Positions 47,802 to 56,951 of a stretch of 64,000 nucleotides of DNA are shown one piece after another. Both the position numbers and the translations under genes were made by a program. This DNA comes from Taklimakanibacter deserti (GTDB taxonomy: Bacteria > Pseudomonadota > Alphaproteobacteria > Rhizobiales > Aestuariivirgaceae), in NCBI GenBank assembly GCA_003574785.1, contig QORU01000020.1, positions 1-64,000 of the forward strand, given 5' to 3'. The first letter of the stretch is position 1. Each line of letters starts with the position of its first letter. The notes below the pieces were generated by a model. That model had not been told where the DNA came from. It saw only the letters and a list, made by a program, of their open reading frames with translations, and searched no databases.

Positions 47802-48802
47802 TGGCGACGCGCGTCGCCGAACTCGAAGCGGGAACCTTCGAGGGCGAGGCGGCACGCAATTTCGAAATCGTGAGCGAGAGCGGCTTCCGCGCGACCTTCA
47901 ATGCGGTGGGCGCGCGGCTGATGGCGCTCCATTATCCGGACGGCTTCGACATCGTCGCCGGCCCCGAGCGCATCGAAGACATGCTCGAGAGCGACATCTA
48001 TGCCGGGGCCATTTGCGGGCGTTTCGCCAACCGCATCGGCAATGGCCGCTTCATGCTCAACGACAAGGAGCGTCAGCTCACCCAGAATCTTCCCCCGCAT
48101 CACCTGCATGGCGGCGTCAACGGCTTCCACCGCAAGAACTGGGTGTCCGAGATCGAGGACGATGCGCTCGTCTTCTCGCTCGTCTCGAAGAGCCAAGAGG
48201 AAGGCTATCCCGGCAGGTTCAGGGCGCGGGCGGTCTATCGCTTCGATGACGACATTCTGAGCCTCGATATCGAGGCGCGGACGCGGCGGCCGACCATCGT
48301 CAATCTCACCAACCATGCCTATTGGAATCTCTCGGGTGCTAAGACCATCACCAATCATGTGCTGCAGATCTCGGCCCAGGCCTATACGCCGACCGACCAG
48401 ACCCTCATCCCGACCGGGGCGGTCAGCTTCGTTTCGGGGACAAATTACGATTTCCGCGAGCCGACGCTGCTTGAGGAGGCCTTTGGCGACGATCAGGGCT
48501 TTGACACCAATTTCTGCCTGGAAGGCCCGCGCTACGAGCTCCATCATGCGGCGACGCTCATGGCCCAAGGCCGCGAGTTCGATCTCTTCACCACCGAGCC
48601 CGGCCTGCAGCTCTATACGGCCGGCCATCACGGGCCGGAGCTCAAAGGCAAGAACGGCCAGCCTTTGAGGCGCTTCGGATCGATTGCGCTCGAGCCGCAG
48701 AACTGGCCCGACGCGCCCAACCATCCGAATTTCCCCTCGGCGGTGCTGAAACAGGGCGAAGTCTACCACCATCGCATGGAATGGCGGTTCAGGCAGGTTT
48801 AG
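47801..48802 (+). CDS. aldose 1-epimerase family protein (galactose mutarotase-like)
   Basis: 333 residues from the ATG overlapping the dehydratase stop (TGATG). Segments YAGAICGRFANRIGNGRF, NLPPHHLHGGVNGFHRKNW, LTNHAYWNLSG (catalytic His) and FCLEGPRYE plus LALEPQNWPDAPNHPNFPS carry the mutarotase His and Glu residues. It interconverts alpha and beta sugars and works with the dehydratase in a sugar-acid pathway. Confidence 0.92.
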   Translation: MATRVAELEAGTFEGEAARNFEIVSESGFRATFNAVGARLMALHYPDGFDIVAGPERIEDMLESDIYAGAICGRFANRIGNGRFMLNDKERQLTQNLPPHHLHGGVNGFHRKNWVSEIEDDALVFSLVSKSQEEGYPGRFRARAVYRFDDDILSLDIEARTRRPTIVNLTNHAYWNLSGAKTITNHVLQISAQAYTPTDQTLIPTGAVSFVSGTNYDFREPTLLEEAFGDDQGFDTNFCLEGPRYELHHAATLMAQGREFDLFTTEPGLQLYTAGHHGPELKGKNGQPLRRFGSIALEPQNWPDAPNHPNFPSAVLKQGEVYHHRMEWRFRQV

Positions 48803-48857
48803 GCACGGCGTTGCGCGGCGCGGCATTGGCGGTAGACTGCGGCCCAAAGGACAGTTC

Positions 48858-49931
48858 ATGAAGGACATTGTGGTTGTCGGCGCCGGCAAGATCGGCTCCA
48901 CCATCGCCCGGCTGCTCGGCGATACCGGCGATTATCGCCTGACCGTCGTGGACCGCGCCGCCGACCAGCTGCGCCTGGTCGAAAAATCGAAGAAGGTCCG
49001 CACGAAGATTCTGGAGATATCGGACAAAACACTCGAGTCCGTTCTCGACGGCTGTTATGCCGTGCTGAGCGCCGCCCCCTACCAGCTGACCACGACGATC
49101 GCCAAAGCCGCGGCGCGCGCCCAGGTGCATTATCTCGATCTCACCGAAGACGTCCGCTCTACCCGCAAGATCCGCGCGATCGCCGCCAAGGCGGCTTCCG
49201 CCTTCCTGCCGCAATGCGGTCTCGCACCTGGTTTCGTCTCCATCGTCGCCCATGATCTCGCCAGCCGCTTCGAGACGCTCGACAGCGTGCGCATGCGGGT
49301 CGGCGCCTTGCCGCAATATCCCTCCAATGCGCTCAACTACAACCTGACCTGGAGCACCGACGGCGTCATCAATGAATATATCGAGCCCTGCGAGGCCATC
49401 GTCGATGGCCATTTCATGGAAGTGCCGGCGCTCGAGGAGCGCGAGGAGTTCTCGCTCGACGGCGTGACCTACGAAGCCTTCAACACCTCGGGCGGGCTCG
49501 GCACGCTGGCCGAGACGCTGAAGGGCAAGGTCAACACGCTCAACTACCGCACCATCCGCTATCCGGGCCATGTGGCGATCATGAAGGCGCTGCTCAACGA
49601 TCTCGGCCTCAGGCACCGCCGCGACCTGCTCAAGGACATATTGGAGAATGCCCTGCCGACGACGACCCAGGACGTGGTCATCATCTTCGTCACCGTCAGC
49701 GGCCGCCGCGAGGGTCGGCTGATCCAGGAGACCTATGCCAACAAGATCTACAGCCGTGAGATCAGAGGCAAGATGCACAGCGCCATCCAGATGACCACGG
49801 CGGCGAGCATCTGCGCCGTGCTCGATCTCCTGGCGCAAGGCACGCTGCCGCAAAAGGGCTTCATCCACCAGGAAGACATCCGCTTGAGCGACTTCCTCGC
49901 CAACCGCTTCGGCAAGGTATTCGCCAACTAG
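48858..49931 (+). CDS. saccharopine dehydrogenase family protein
   Basis: 357 residues. Rossmann site VVVGAGKIGSTIARLLGDTG, then VVDRAADQLRLV, SAAPYQLTTTIAKAAARA, HYLDLTEDV and LPQCGLAPGFVSIVAHDLA. This matches NADP-dependent saccharopine or lysine-6-dehydrogenase-like enzymes of lysine breakdown. Alone 55 bp after the epimerase gene; operon membership is open. Confidence 0.88.
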   Translation: MKDIVVVGAGKIGSTIARLLGDTGDYRLTVVDRAADQLRLVEKSKKVRTKILEISDKTLESVLDGCYAVLSAAPYQLTTTIAKAAARAQVHYLDLTEDVRSTRKIRAIAAKAASAFLPQCGLAPGFVSIVAHDLASRFETLDSVRMRVGALPQYPSNALNYNLTWSTDGVINEYIEPCEAIVDGHFMEVPALEEREEFSLDGVTYEAFNTSGGLGTLAETLKGKVNTLNYRTIRYPGHVAIMKALLNDLGLRHRRDLLKDILENALPTTTQDVVIIFVTVSGRREGRLIQETYANKIYSREIRGKMHSAIQMTTAASICAVLDLLAQGTLPQKGFIHQEDIRLSDFLANRFGKVFAN

Positions 49932-49942
49932 GGCTGGGCTGG

Positions 49943-49965
49943 ATGGCCGCCTCAAGGGCGGCCAT
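49943..49965. terminator. hairpin between converging saccharopine-dehydrogenase and SDR genes
   Basis: Perfect 9-bp stem ATGGCCGCC (49943-49951) / GGCGGCCAT (49957-49965) with a 5-nt loop, 11 bp after the saccharopine-dehydrogenase stop. No T tract is present on either side. Because the genes converge, the stem may stop transcription both ways. Confidence 0.5.
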
Positions 49966-50021
49966 GACGGAGCTGAGAAGCGGAGCCGCAGTCACTTTTC
50001 AGCCCTAAGTCGGAGTGCCGG

Positions 50022-50774
50022 CTACACCCACCCGCCGTCGACGGTGAAATCCTGATTGGTGCAGGCGGACGCCTCATCCGACGCCAGGAACAACGCCATG
50101 CGGGCGATGTCGAGCGGATAGAGCTTCCGCTTGAGGCACTGGTTCTTCATGATCTCCTTCTCGCCCTCGGGCGTTACCCAGAGCTTCAGCTGGCGCTCGG
50201 TCATGATCCAGCCGGGCGAGATGGTGTTGACGCGGATATTGTCGGGTCCGAGATCGCGCGCCAGCGAGCGCGTCAGGCCGGTGACGCCCGATTTCGACGC
50301 GGTATAGGCGGCCATGCCGCCCTGGCCGATCTTCCACGAGGTGGAGCCGAGATTGATGATCGAGCCGCCACCCGATTTCTGCATCATCGGGATCACCGCC
50401 TGGGCAGCGAAGAACTGATGCTTGATGTTGACGGCGATGCGCTGGTCCCAATAATCCGGCGTCATCTTGTCCCAGGCGTGACGCTCGTCATGGGCGGCAT
50501 TGTTGACGAGGACGGTGATAGGCCCCAGCGCCTTGGCAGCGTCGGCGATCGATTGCTGCAGCGCCTTGATGTCGGTGACGTCGCAATGACCGAACCACAC
50601 CGCGCCCGAGAGCCTGGCTTTCAGTCTCTCGCCCGCCTCCTTGGCGATATCGATGAAGGCCACCTTCGCGTCCTGCTTTGCGAATTCCTCGACGATCGCT
50701 TCGCCGATGCCCATGGCGCCACCGGTGATGAACACCGTCTTGCCCTTGAGGCTCGGATAGATGGCTCGAGTCAT
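50022..50774 (-). CDS. short-chain dehydrogenase/reductase
   Basis: 250 residues, classical SDR. NAD(P) site TGGAMGIGEAI, NNAAHD, GSTSWKIGQGGMAAYTASKSG with catalytic Ser, Tyr and Lys (YxxxK), and ISPGWIMTE. Asp in AFIDIAKEA suggests NAD preference. Similar to sugar or polyol dehydrogenases; a first step in sugar-acid oxidation alongside the dehydratase at 46008 is possible but unproven. Confidence 0.9.
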   Translation of the reverse strand: MTRAIYPSLKGKTVFITGGAMGIGEAIVEEFAKQDAKVAFIDIAKEAGERLKARLSGAVWFGHCDVTDIKALQQSIADAAKALGPITVLVNNAAHDERHAWDKMTPDYWDQRIAVNIKHQFFAAQAVIPMMQKSGGGSIINLGSTSWKIGQGGMAAYTASKSGVTGLTRSLARDLGPDNIRVNTISPGWIMTERQLKLWVTPEGEKEIMKNQCLKRKLYPLDIARMALFLASDEASACTNQDFTVDGGWV

Positions 50775-50857
50775 GACTGCTCCCGTTTTGTATGACTTTT
50801 GCCGGTTGGTTACAGGGAAAACTGCTGCTATGGCAAGCTCTTCTGACGGAGAGCCAG

Positions 50858-51373
50858 ATGCCGATCACACGCCCCTATCTCGTGAGCATGGCGGCTTACA
50901 ACAGCTGGATGAACGGCAAGGTCTATGACGCGGCCGCAAGATTGCCGCCTGAGGAGATCGCTCGCGACCGCGGCGCCTTCTTCAAGTCGATCCTCGGCAC
51001 GCTCAATCATCTGCTCTATGCCGACCTCGTCTGGATCGGTCGCTTCAAGGACGGCCGGCCACGCATCACTGATCCCGACGTCCTGCTGCTGCATGAGGAC
51101 CTTTCAGCCTTGCGGCAAGCCCGCAGGGCGCTCGACCGCGAGATCGAAGACTGGGCAAAGACGATCGATGAGACCTGGCTGGCGCGGCCCTTCACGTTCA
51201 AGACGCTCAAGGGCGATGCCGAGTTCACCTTCCCGGCCTCCATCCTGGTGATGCATATGTTCAATCACCAGACGCATCACCGCGGCCAGATCACGACGCT
51301 TCTGACTCAGGCTGGAGAAGATGTCGGCGTGACTGATATTCTCATGCTGCCGGGGCTGAAGGAGATGGTCTAG
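50858..51373 (+). CDS. DinB-family protein (putative metal-dependent hydrolase/thiol transferase)
   Basis: 171 residues from ATG 50858, with GGAGAG five bases upstream. Metal-binding histidines of the DinB four-helix bundle appear in TLNHLLYADLVW and FNHQTHHRGQI. Family members are thiol-dependent transferases or unknown enzymes; nothing here shows the substrate. Divergent from the SDR, converging on polA. Confidence 0.88.
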   Translation: MPITRPYLVSMAAYNSWMNGKVYDAAARLPPEEIARDRGAFFKSILGTLNHLLYADLVWIGRFKDGRPRITDPDVLLLHEDLSALRQARRALDREIEDWAKTIDETWLARPFTFKTLKGDAEFTFPASILVMHMFNHQTHHRGQITTLLTQAGEDVGVTDILMLPGLKEMV

Positions 51374-51397
51374 CGCGGTGGAGCGCATTCTTAGTTT

Positions 51398-51442
51398 CGC
51401 ATCATCTTATCCGAAAAGTCTGCAACTTTTCGGGATGATGCG
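51398..51442. terminator. long palindrome between converging dinB-like and polA genes
   Basis: Outer arms CGCATCATC / GATGATGCG and inner arms CCGAAAAGT / ACTTTTCGG (9 bp each, perfect) with a CTGCA loop and one 4-nt bulge. Nearly identical palindromes with a CCGAAAAGT core recur between genes in rhizobial genomes. The position just before both stops makes it a two-way terminator. Confidence 0.7.
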
Positions 51443-51443
51443 C

Positions 51444-54401
51444 CTAATGCGCCTCTTCCCAATTGAGGGCGGCGCGGGCGTCGACGGCAAGCGGCACGGC
51501 GAGCTTGATGGCGGGCTCGGGCGCCTTCTCCATCACCTCTTTCACCACCTTCTTCACCGCCTCGACCTCTTGGTCGATGCTCTCGAAGATCAGTTCGTCA
51601 TGCACCTGGAGGAGCATGCGGGCGCCGAGCCCCGCCTTCGCTAAGGCGTCCGGCATGCGGACCATGGCGCGGCGGATGATGTCCGCGGCCGCCCCCTGGA
51701 TCGGCGCATTGATCGCGGCGCGCTCCATGAAGGAACGCTCCGATGCATTGGGTGATGTAATGCGCGGGAAGTGGCAGCGCCTGCCGAAGATCGTCTCGAC
51801 ATAGCCCTTCTCGCGCGCCGCCTTCCGCGTCGAATCCATGTAATCCTTGATGCCGGGAAAGCGCTGGAAATAGGTCTTGATGTAATTGCCCGCCTCCTCG
51901 CGCGAGATGGTGAGCTGGTTGGCGAGGCCGAAGGCCGAGATGCCGTAGATGATGCCGAAATTGATCGCCTTGGCCTGCCGGCGGATCAGCGGATCCATGC
52001 CTTTCACCGGCACGCCGAACATCTCCGATGCCGTCATCGCATGGATGTCGAGGCCTTCGGCGAAGGCCTTGCGCAATTGCGGGATGTCGGCGACATGCGC
52101 CAGCACGCGCAATTCGATCTGGCTGTAATCGGCGCTGACCAGCTTCGAGCCCTTGGGCGCGATGAAGGCGGTGCGGATCCGGCGGCCTTCCTCGGTCCTG
52201 ACCGGGATGTTCTGCAGATTGGGTTCGTTGGAGGAGAGACGCCCGGTCGAGGTCGCGGCCAGCGCATAGGAAGTGTGGACGCGGCCGGTATCGGGATTGA
52301 TGTAAGCCGGCAGCGCATCGGTATAGGTCGAGCGCAGCTTGGAGAGCTGGCGCCAGTCGAGCACCTTGCGGGCGAGGTCGATCCCCTGGCTCGCCAAATC
52401 CTCCAGCACATCGGAATCGGTGCTCCAGGCGCCGGTCTGGGTCTTGCGCCCGCCCGGCAGACCCATGCGGCCGAAGAGGATGTCGCCCAGTTGCTTGGGT
52501 GAGCCGATGTTGAAATTCTCACCCGCGAGCGCGTAGATCTCCTTCTCGATCTTGCCGCCCGCCGTGGCGAATTCGCCGGACAGCCTGGCAAGCACGGCGC
52601 GATCGACCAGGATGCCTTCGCGCTCCATGCAGGCCAGAACCTGAACCAGCGGACGCTCGAGCGTCTGATAGACGGTGGTCTTGCCCTCGCGCGCCAGGCG
52701 CTCGCGGAACAGGAGCCAGAGCCTGAAGGTGATGTCGGCGGCTTCCGCGGCATAATGGGTGGCGCGGTCGAGCGGCACCTTGTCGAAGCTCACTGCCGAT
52801 TTGCCGGTGCCCGCAACATCCTTATAGGCGATGGGCTTGTGGCCGAGATGCTTTTGCGCAAGCTCGTCCCGGCCATGGCCGTTGAGGCCGCTTTCGAGCG
52901 CATAGGACATGAGCATCGTGTCCTCGATCGCGGCAATCTCGATGCCGAGACGGCGGAAGACGAGGGCGCCGGATTTGAGATTCTGCCCGATCTTGAGGAT
53001 CGCCGGATCTTCGAGCACGGGTTTCAGCAGAGTGATGAGATCGGCGAGCGGCAATTGCTTGATCTCATTGCCGCCGAAGTCGAGCCCGTCGCCGGTACGA
53101 TGGCCGACCGGAACATAGCCGGCCTCGCCCGGCGCCACGCTGAGCGCCAGGCCGGCAAGGCTCGCCTGCATGGGATCGAAGGCCGTCGTCTCGATGTCGA
53201 GCGCCACCTGGCCTTCTTCATAGATGCGGGCCACCCAGCGCTCGAGTCCGTCCTTGTCGATGACCGTCTCATAGTCGTCATATTTGACCGCGGTGGCCTT
53301 GAGCCTCTCCGCCACCGAGACTTTGGGCTTCTCCTCGACCGCGGCGAAGACCGTCCTGGTCGCCTCATGCTGGGGATCGGCTTTGCGCTTCTCCGGCCGC
53401 TGCGGGGCCGCCGATGCCGGCGCCGGAGTCGTCCCCACGGCCGATCCTTCCGGCGGCCAGCCCTTGACCACGACGGGGACGGCATCGATCTCGGCCGCAT
53501 CGGCCGCGAGATCGCTGGCGACGCGGCGCATCAGGGAGGAGAATTCCATCGTCTTGCAGAAGCCGATGAGATCCGACGCGCGCGGTTCCTCGACCAGAAA
53601 TGAATCAATCGCATGCTCGACCGGTACCCGATCCTCGAGCGTCACCAGTTTCTTCGAGATGCGCGCCTGCTCGGCGAACTCGATGAGATTCTCGCGCCGC
53701 TTGGCCTGCTTGATCTCGGAGGCTTTGGTGAGAAGGGTTTCGAGATCGCCGAATTCGGTGATGAGCTGGGCGCCGGTCTTGACGCCGATGCCCGGCACGC
53801 CCGGCACGTTGTCGACCGAATCGCCGGCCAGCGCCTGGACATCGACGACCTTGTCGGGCTTGACGCCGAATTTCTCAAAAACTTCCGGCTCGCCGATCTC
53901 CTTGTCCTTCATCGTGTCGTACAGCTTCACCTTGGCATTCACGAGCTGCATGAGGTCCTTGTCGGAGGAGACGATACGGACAGTCGCTCCCACCTCCGCC
54001 GCCTGCCGCGCATAGGTGGCGATGAGGTCGTCGGCTTCGTAATCGTCCTGCTCGATGCAGGCGACATTGAACGCGCGGGTCGCTTGCCGGATCAGGCCGA
54101 ATTGCGGAATGAGATCGGCCGGCGGGTCGGGCCGGTGCGCCTTGTAATCGGCATAGATGCGCTTGCGGAAAGTCTGTTCCGACTTGTCGAAGATGACGGC
54201 GAGATGGGTGGGCTTCTCGCCCGCCTTCATCTCCTTCATCAGCTTCCACAGCATGTTGCAGAAGCCGGTGACGGCCCCGACGGGCAGCCCGTCGCTCTTG
54301 CGGGTCAGGGGCGGGAGCGCGTGATAGGCGCGGAAAATGTAGCCGGAACCGTCGATCAGATAGACATGATCGCCGGATTTAAGGGGGCGATGTTGGGACA
54401 T
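51444..54401 (-). CDS. polA: DNA polymerase I
   Basis: 985 residues with all three domains. 5'-nuclease: VYLIDGSGYIFRAYHAL, EQDDYEADDLIATYA and SSDKDLMQLV. 3'-5' exonuclease: VALDIETTAFDP keeps the DxE motif, so proofreading is probably active. Polymerase: motif A SADYSQIELRVLAH, motif B RRQAKAINFGIIYGIS, motif C LLQVHDELIFE. A linker of about 60 residues rich in Ala/Pro joins nuclease and exonuclease. Acts in repair and Okazaki-fragment processing. Confidence 0.97.
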   Translation of the reverse strand: MSQHRPLKSGDHVYLIDGSGYIFRAYHALPPLTRKSDGLPVGAVTGFCNMLWKLMKEMKAGEKPTHLAVIFDKSEQTFRKRIYADYKAHRPDPPADLIPQFGLIRQATRAFNVACIEQDDYEADDLIATYARQAAEVGATVRIVSSDKDLMQLVNAKVKLYDTMKDKEIGEPEVFEKFGVKPDKVVDVQALAGDSVDNVPGVPGIGVKTGAQLITEFGDLETLLTKASEIKQAKRRENLIEFAEQARISKKLVTLEDRVPVEHAIDSFLVEEPRASDLIGFCKTMEFSSLMRRVASDLAADAAEIDAVPVVVKGWPPEGSAVGTTPAPASAAPQRPEKRKADPQHEATRTVFAAVEEKPKVSVAERLKATAVKYDDYETVIDKDGLERWVARIYEEGQVALDIETTAFDPMQASLAGLALSVAPGEAGYVPVGHRTGDGLDFGGNEIKQLPLADLITLLKPVLEDPAILKIGQNLKSGALVFRRLGIEIAAIEDTMLMSYALESGLNGHGRDELAQKHLGHKPIAYKDVAGTGKSAVSFDKVPLDRATHYAAEAADITFRLWLLFRERLAREGKTTVYQTLERPLVQVLACMEREGILVDRAVLARLSGEFATAGGKIEKEIYALAGENFNIGSPKQLGDILFGRMGLPGGRKTQTGAWSTDSDVLEDLASQGIDLARKVLDWRQLSKLRSTYTDALPAYINPDTGRVHTSYALAATSTGRLSSNEPNLQNIPVRTEEGRRIRTAFIAPKGSKLVSADYSQIELRVLAHVADIPQLRKAFAEGLDIHAMTASEMFGVPVKGMDPLIRRQAKAINFGIIYGISAFGLANQLTISREEAGNYIKTYFQRFPGIKDYMDSTRKAAREKGYVETIFGRRCHFPRITSPNASERSFMERAAINAPIQGAAADIIRRAMVRMPDALAKAGLGARMLLQVHDELIFESIDQEVEAVKKVVKEVMEKAPEPAIKLAVPLAVDARAALNWEEAH

Positions 54402-54425
54402 GCCCCCTATATGCCACCCTAATCC

Positions 54426-55493
54426 TCAGGCTTCCAGCCTTCCCCGCCGGCTGCTGACAAGTTCTGGCTGAACGGCTTTCTGACGCGGCGTCGCGGGGAT
54501 CTTGACCCATTGCGGGCGGCGGAACAGGAAGCTCAAGGGCGTATGGCGCACCGCCCAGAAAAGGAGCACCGGCCCCACCACGCCAGCCGTCGTGACGATG
54601 ATGGAGACGGTGCCCAAGTCCTGGATCACGCCCGTCTTGAGGAGGAGGGTGCGGGTCGCCGCCATGAACATGAAGAAGGAGAGATAGATGACGATCGAAT
54701 TCTCGCCGCAATAGCGGATGGGCGAAGCGATCTTGAAGCGCGAGAGGAAGACGCCCATGGCGATGACGGCGCCGGCGCCGATGAAGCCCAAGATGAGGCC
54801 GATGCCCGGCAGATGCGATGCGCCATTGTCGACCAGGATCGCATTGATGACCGCCCAGATGGCGAGGCCGCCCAATATGCCGATGGGGTTGAGACCGCTC
54901 ACTTCACGCGCATAGGCGAAGACATGATTGGCGAGCCAGTAGCCGGTGAAGAAATAGACGAAACGGTTGGCGAACTCATCGATGACGAGCCAGCCGGTAT
55001 GGATGGAGACCAGCTGCAGCACGCAGCCCATGGCGAAGACGAGAACGGGCGGCAGCGGGCGCAGGAGCTTCGTCACGACGAAGAAGATGGCGAGGAGATA
55101 GATGAACCACAAAGTGCCATAGGGCTGGATGAGCCCCATTGCATAGGCTTCGAGGGTCGCCATCGCCCCTTCGCTGGAATAGAGGCCCCAGCATTTCATG
55201 CCGAACTGGATGGTCATCCACAGGATGTAGAAATAAGCGAAATGCACGAGCTTGGTGTCGAGATACTGGCGCCAGGGGCGGTCGATGCGGCTCGCGAGGA
55301 ACAGTCCCGAGATCAGAAAGAAGTCCGGCATGCGGAAGGGCCTGGCCCATTCGACGAAGCCGTTGAGCCAGGAAAGCTCGCTGGCCGCCTTCTCGACGCC
55401 CAGCGTCGAATGCATCATCACGACCAGAATGATACAGATGCCCTTGGCGTAATCGACCCAGTCGACCCGCTCCGCCTTTATTCCTGCTGACAT
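54426..55493 (-). CDS. membrane acyltransferase (acyltransferase-3 family)
   Basis: 355 residues from ATG 55493, preceded by GGAGAGG; the longer frame upstream lacks this site. About ten helices. RVDWVDYAKGICIILVVMMHS, the family motif with catalytic-type His, then PDFFLISGLFLASR and YGTLWFIYLLAIFFV. Such proteins transfer acyl or succinyl groups to exopolysaccharides, osmoregulated glucans or other surface molecules. The substrate is unknown. Confidence 0.88.
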   Translation of the reverse strand: MSAGIKAERVDWVDYAKGICIILVVMMHSTLGVEKAASELSWLNGFVEWARPFRMPDFFLISGLFLASRIDRPWRQYLDTKLVHFAYFYILWMTIQFGMKCWGLYSSEGAMATLEAYAMGLIQPYGTLWFIYLLAIFFVVTKLLRPLPPVLVFAMGCVLQLVSIHTGWLVIDEFANRFVYFFTGYWLANHVFAYAREVSGLNPIGILGGLAIWAVINAILVDNGASHLPGIGLILGFIGAGAVIAMGVFLSRFKIASPIRYCGENSIVIYLSFFMFMAATRTLLLKTGVIQDLGTVSIIVTTAGVVGPVLLFWAVRHTPLSFLFRRPQWVKIPATPRQKAVQPELVSSRRGRLEA

Positions 55494-55643
55494 GTCGCCT
55501 CTCCCTGTGCCAATGCGGCACGGTCTTTGGCCCTGTCCGGCAAGGACCGTGCCGAGAGACCTCGCCCTTTGTTGCCCTTGCGACAATTTTCTTTATTTCC
55601 GGGCCCCGGGAGCGCAGACTGAACGGGGGCGAGGGCCTGTGCC

Positions 55644-56948
55644 ATGCGGGGTATCCGAGGTCTCTTCACCGTCTTTCTGTTATCCGGGCTGGGATGGTCG
55701 GCCGCGCAAGCGGAAGACGAGCGCGCGAGCCCATCGCCTTCCCTCACTTTGGCCGCGGTCGAGGCGGGCACCGGTTTGGCCGCGGCCAGCAAGGGCCATG
55801 GGCTGCATGCGGCCGCGATCTACAACCGGCCCAAGGCGGCGAAACTGCTGGTCGCCCGGGGCATGCCGGTCGACATGCGCAATGAAGGCGGCCTGACGCC
55901 CCTGATGGTCGCCGCCACCTTCGGCAATGTCGAAGTGGCCGAGGTGCTGATCGCTGCGGGCGCCGACCTAACCCTTCGCAATCCTGCCGGCCATGCGGCC
56001 CTCCATATCGCCGCCCTTGCCGGACAAGCCCCTGTGGCGCAGCTGCTTCTCGCCCATGGCGCCGACAGCGCGCTGCGCGCCGAGGCCCAGGGCGAGACAC
56101 CGCTCCATTTCGCCGCCTCGCTTGGCCGCGCGAAAGTGATCGCCGTGCTGGCGGCCCATGGCGCCCCGCTCGATGCCACCGACAATGACGGCGTGACGCC
56201 ACTGCAATATGCGCGGCGCCGCCTCCAGATGCGCGCGGTCGAGGCGCTGACCCAACTCGGCGCGCGTGTCGACGGGCTGCATGATGCGGTGAATGCCGGC
56301 GACGTCGCGCGCGTCATCGAGCTCATCGCCAAGGGCGCGGATGTGAATGCGCCCGATCTCTTCGGCACGCCCTTGCACCTGGCTGCGGCCAAAGGCCGGA
56401 CCGGCATCGCGGTGATCCTCATCGATCGCGGCGCCGATCTCGAAGCCGTGGGCGAGCCCGAGGGCGCTCATCCCTTGCACACGGCCGCCCTCAATGGCGA
56501 GGACGAGGTGGCGGCCCTCCTCATCGAACGCGGCGCGAAAGTCGATGCGCGTGACGTAGCAGGCCGCACGCCCCTGATGGTGGCGGCGGGCTTTCTCAAG
56601 CCGGATGTGGCGCGGTTGCTGCTGGCGCAGGGCGCCGATGTCCGCGCCATGGACAGCGTGTGGGGCGACACCCCGATCCACTACGCGGCCTGTTCCGACG
56701 ATCTCGAAACGGCGCGTTTGCTCTTGCGCCACGGCGCCGATGTCAATGCCCGCAGCGGTGGCAATGGCGCAACGCCGCTCCACTACGCCGCGGGCAAAGG
56801 CAAGATCGAGATGGTCGAACTGCTGCTCAAGGAAGGCGGCCAGCCCGACATTTCCGACAAGGCTGGATGGCTGCCTTACACGACGGCGAACAACAGCCGC
56901 CACGAACATGTGGCGCAATGGCTGCGCCGCCTCGCCGACGAAAAGTGA
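55644..56948 (+). CDS. exported ankyrin-repeat protein
   Basis: 434 residues. Signal peptide (RGLFTVFLLSGLGWSAAQA), then about ten ankyrin repeats covering residues 50-425, such as GLTPLMVAATFGNVEVAEVL, GETPLHFAASLGRAKVIAVL, GTPLHLAAAKGRTGIAVIL and GATPLHYAAGKGKIEMVELL. No other domain. Ankyrin arrays bind proteins, here probably in the periplasm. Converging on the FadR-type gene with a 3-bp gap. Confidence 0.92.
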   Translation: MRGIRGLFTVFLLSGLGWSAAQAEDERASPSPSLTLAAVEAGTGLAAASKGHGLHAAAIYNRPKAAKLLVARGMPVDMRNEGGLTPLMVAATFGNVEVAEVLIAAGADLTLRNPAGHAALHIAALAGQAPVAQLLLAHGADSALRAEAQGETPLHFAASLGRAKVIAVLAAHGAPLDATDNDGVTPLQYARRRLQMRAVEALTQLGARVDGLHDAVNAGDVARVIELIAKGADVNAPDLFGTPLHLAAAKGRTGIAVILIDRGADLEAVGEPEGAHPLHTAALNGEDEVAALLIERGAKVDARDVAGRTPLMVAAGFLKPDVARLLLAQGADVRAMDSVWGDTPIHYAACSDDLETARLLLRHGADVNARSGGNGATPLHYAAGKGKIEMVELLLKEGGQPDISDKAGWLPYTTANNSRHEHVAQWLRRLADEK

Positions 56949-56951
56949 ACC

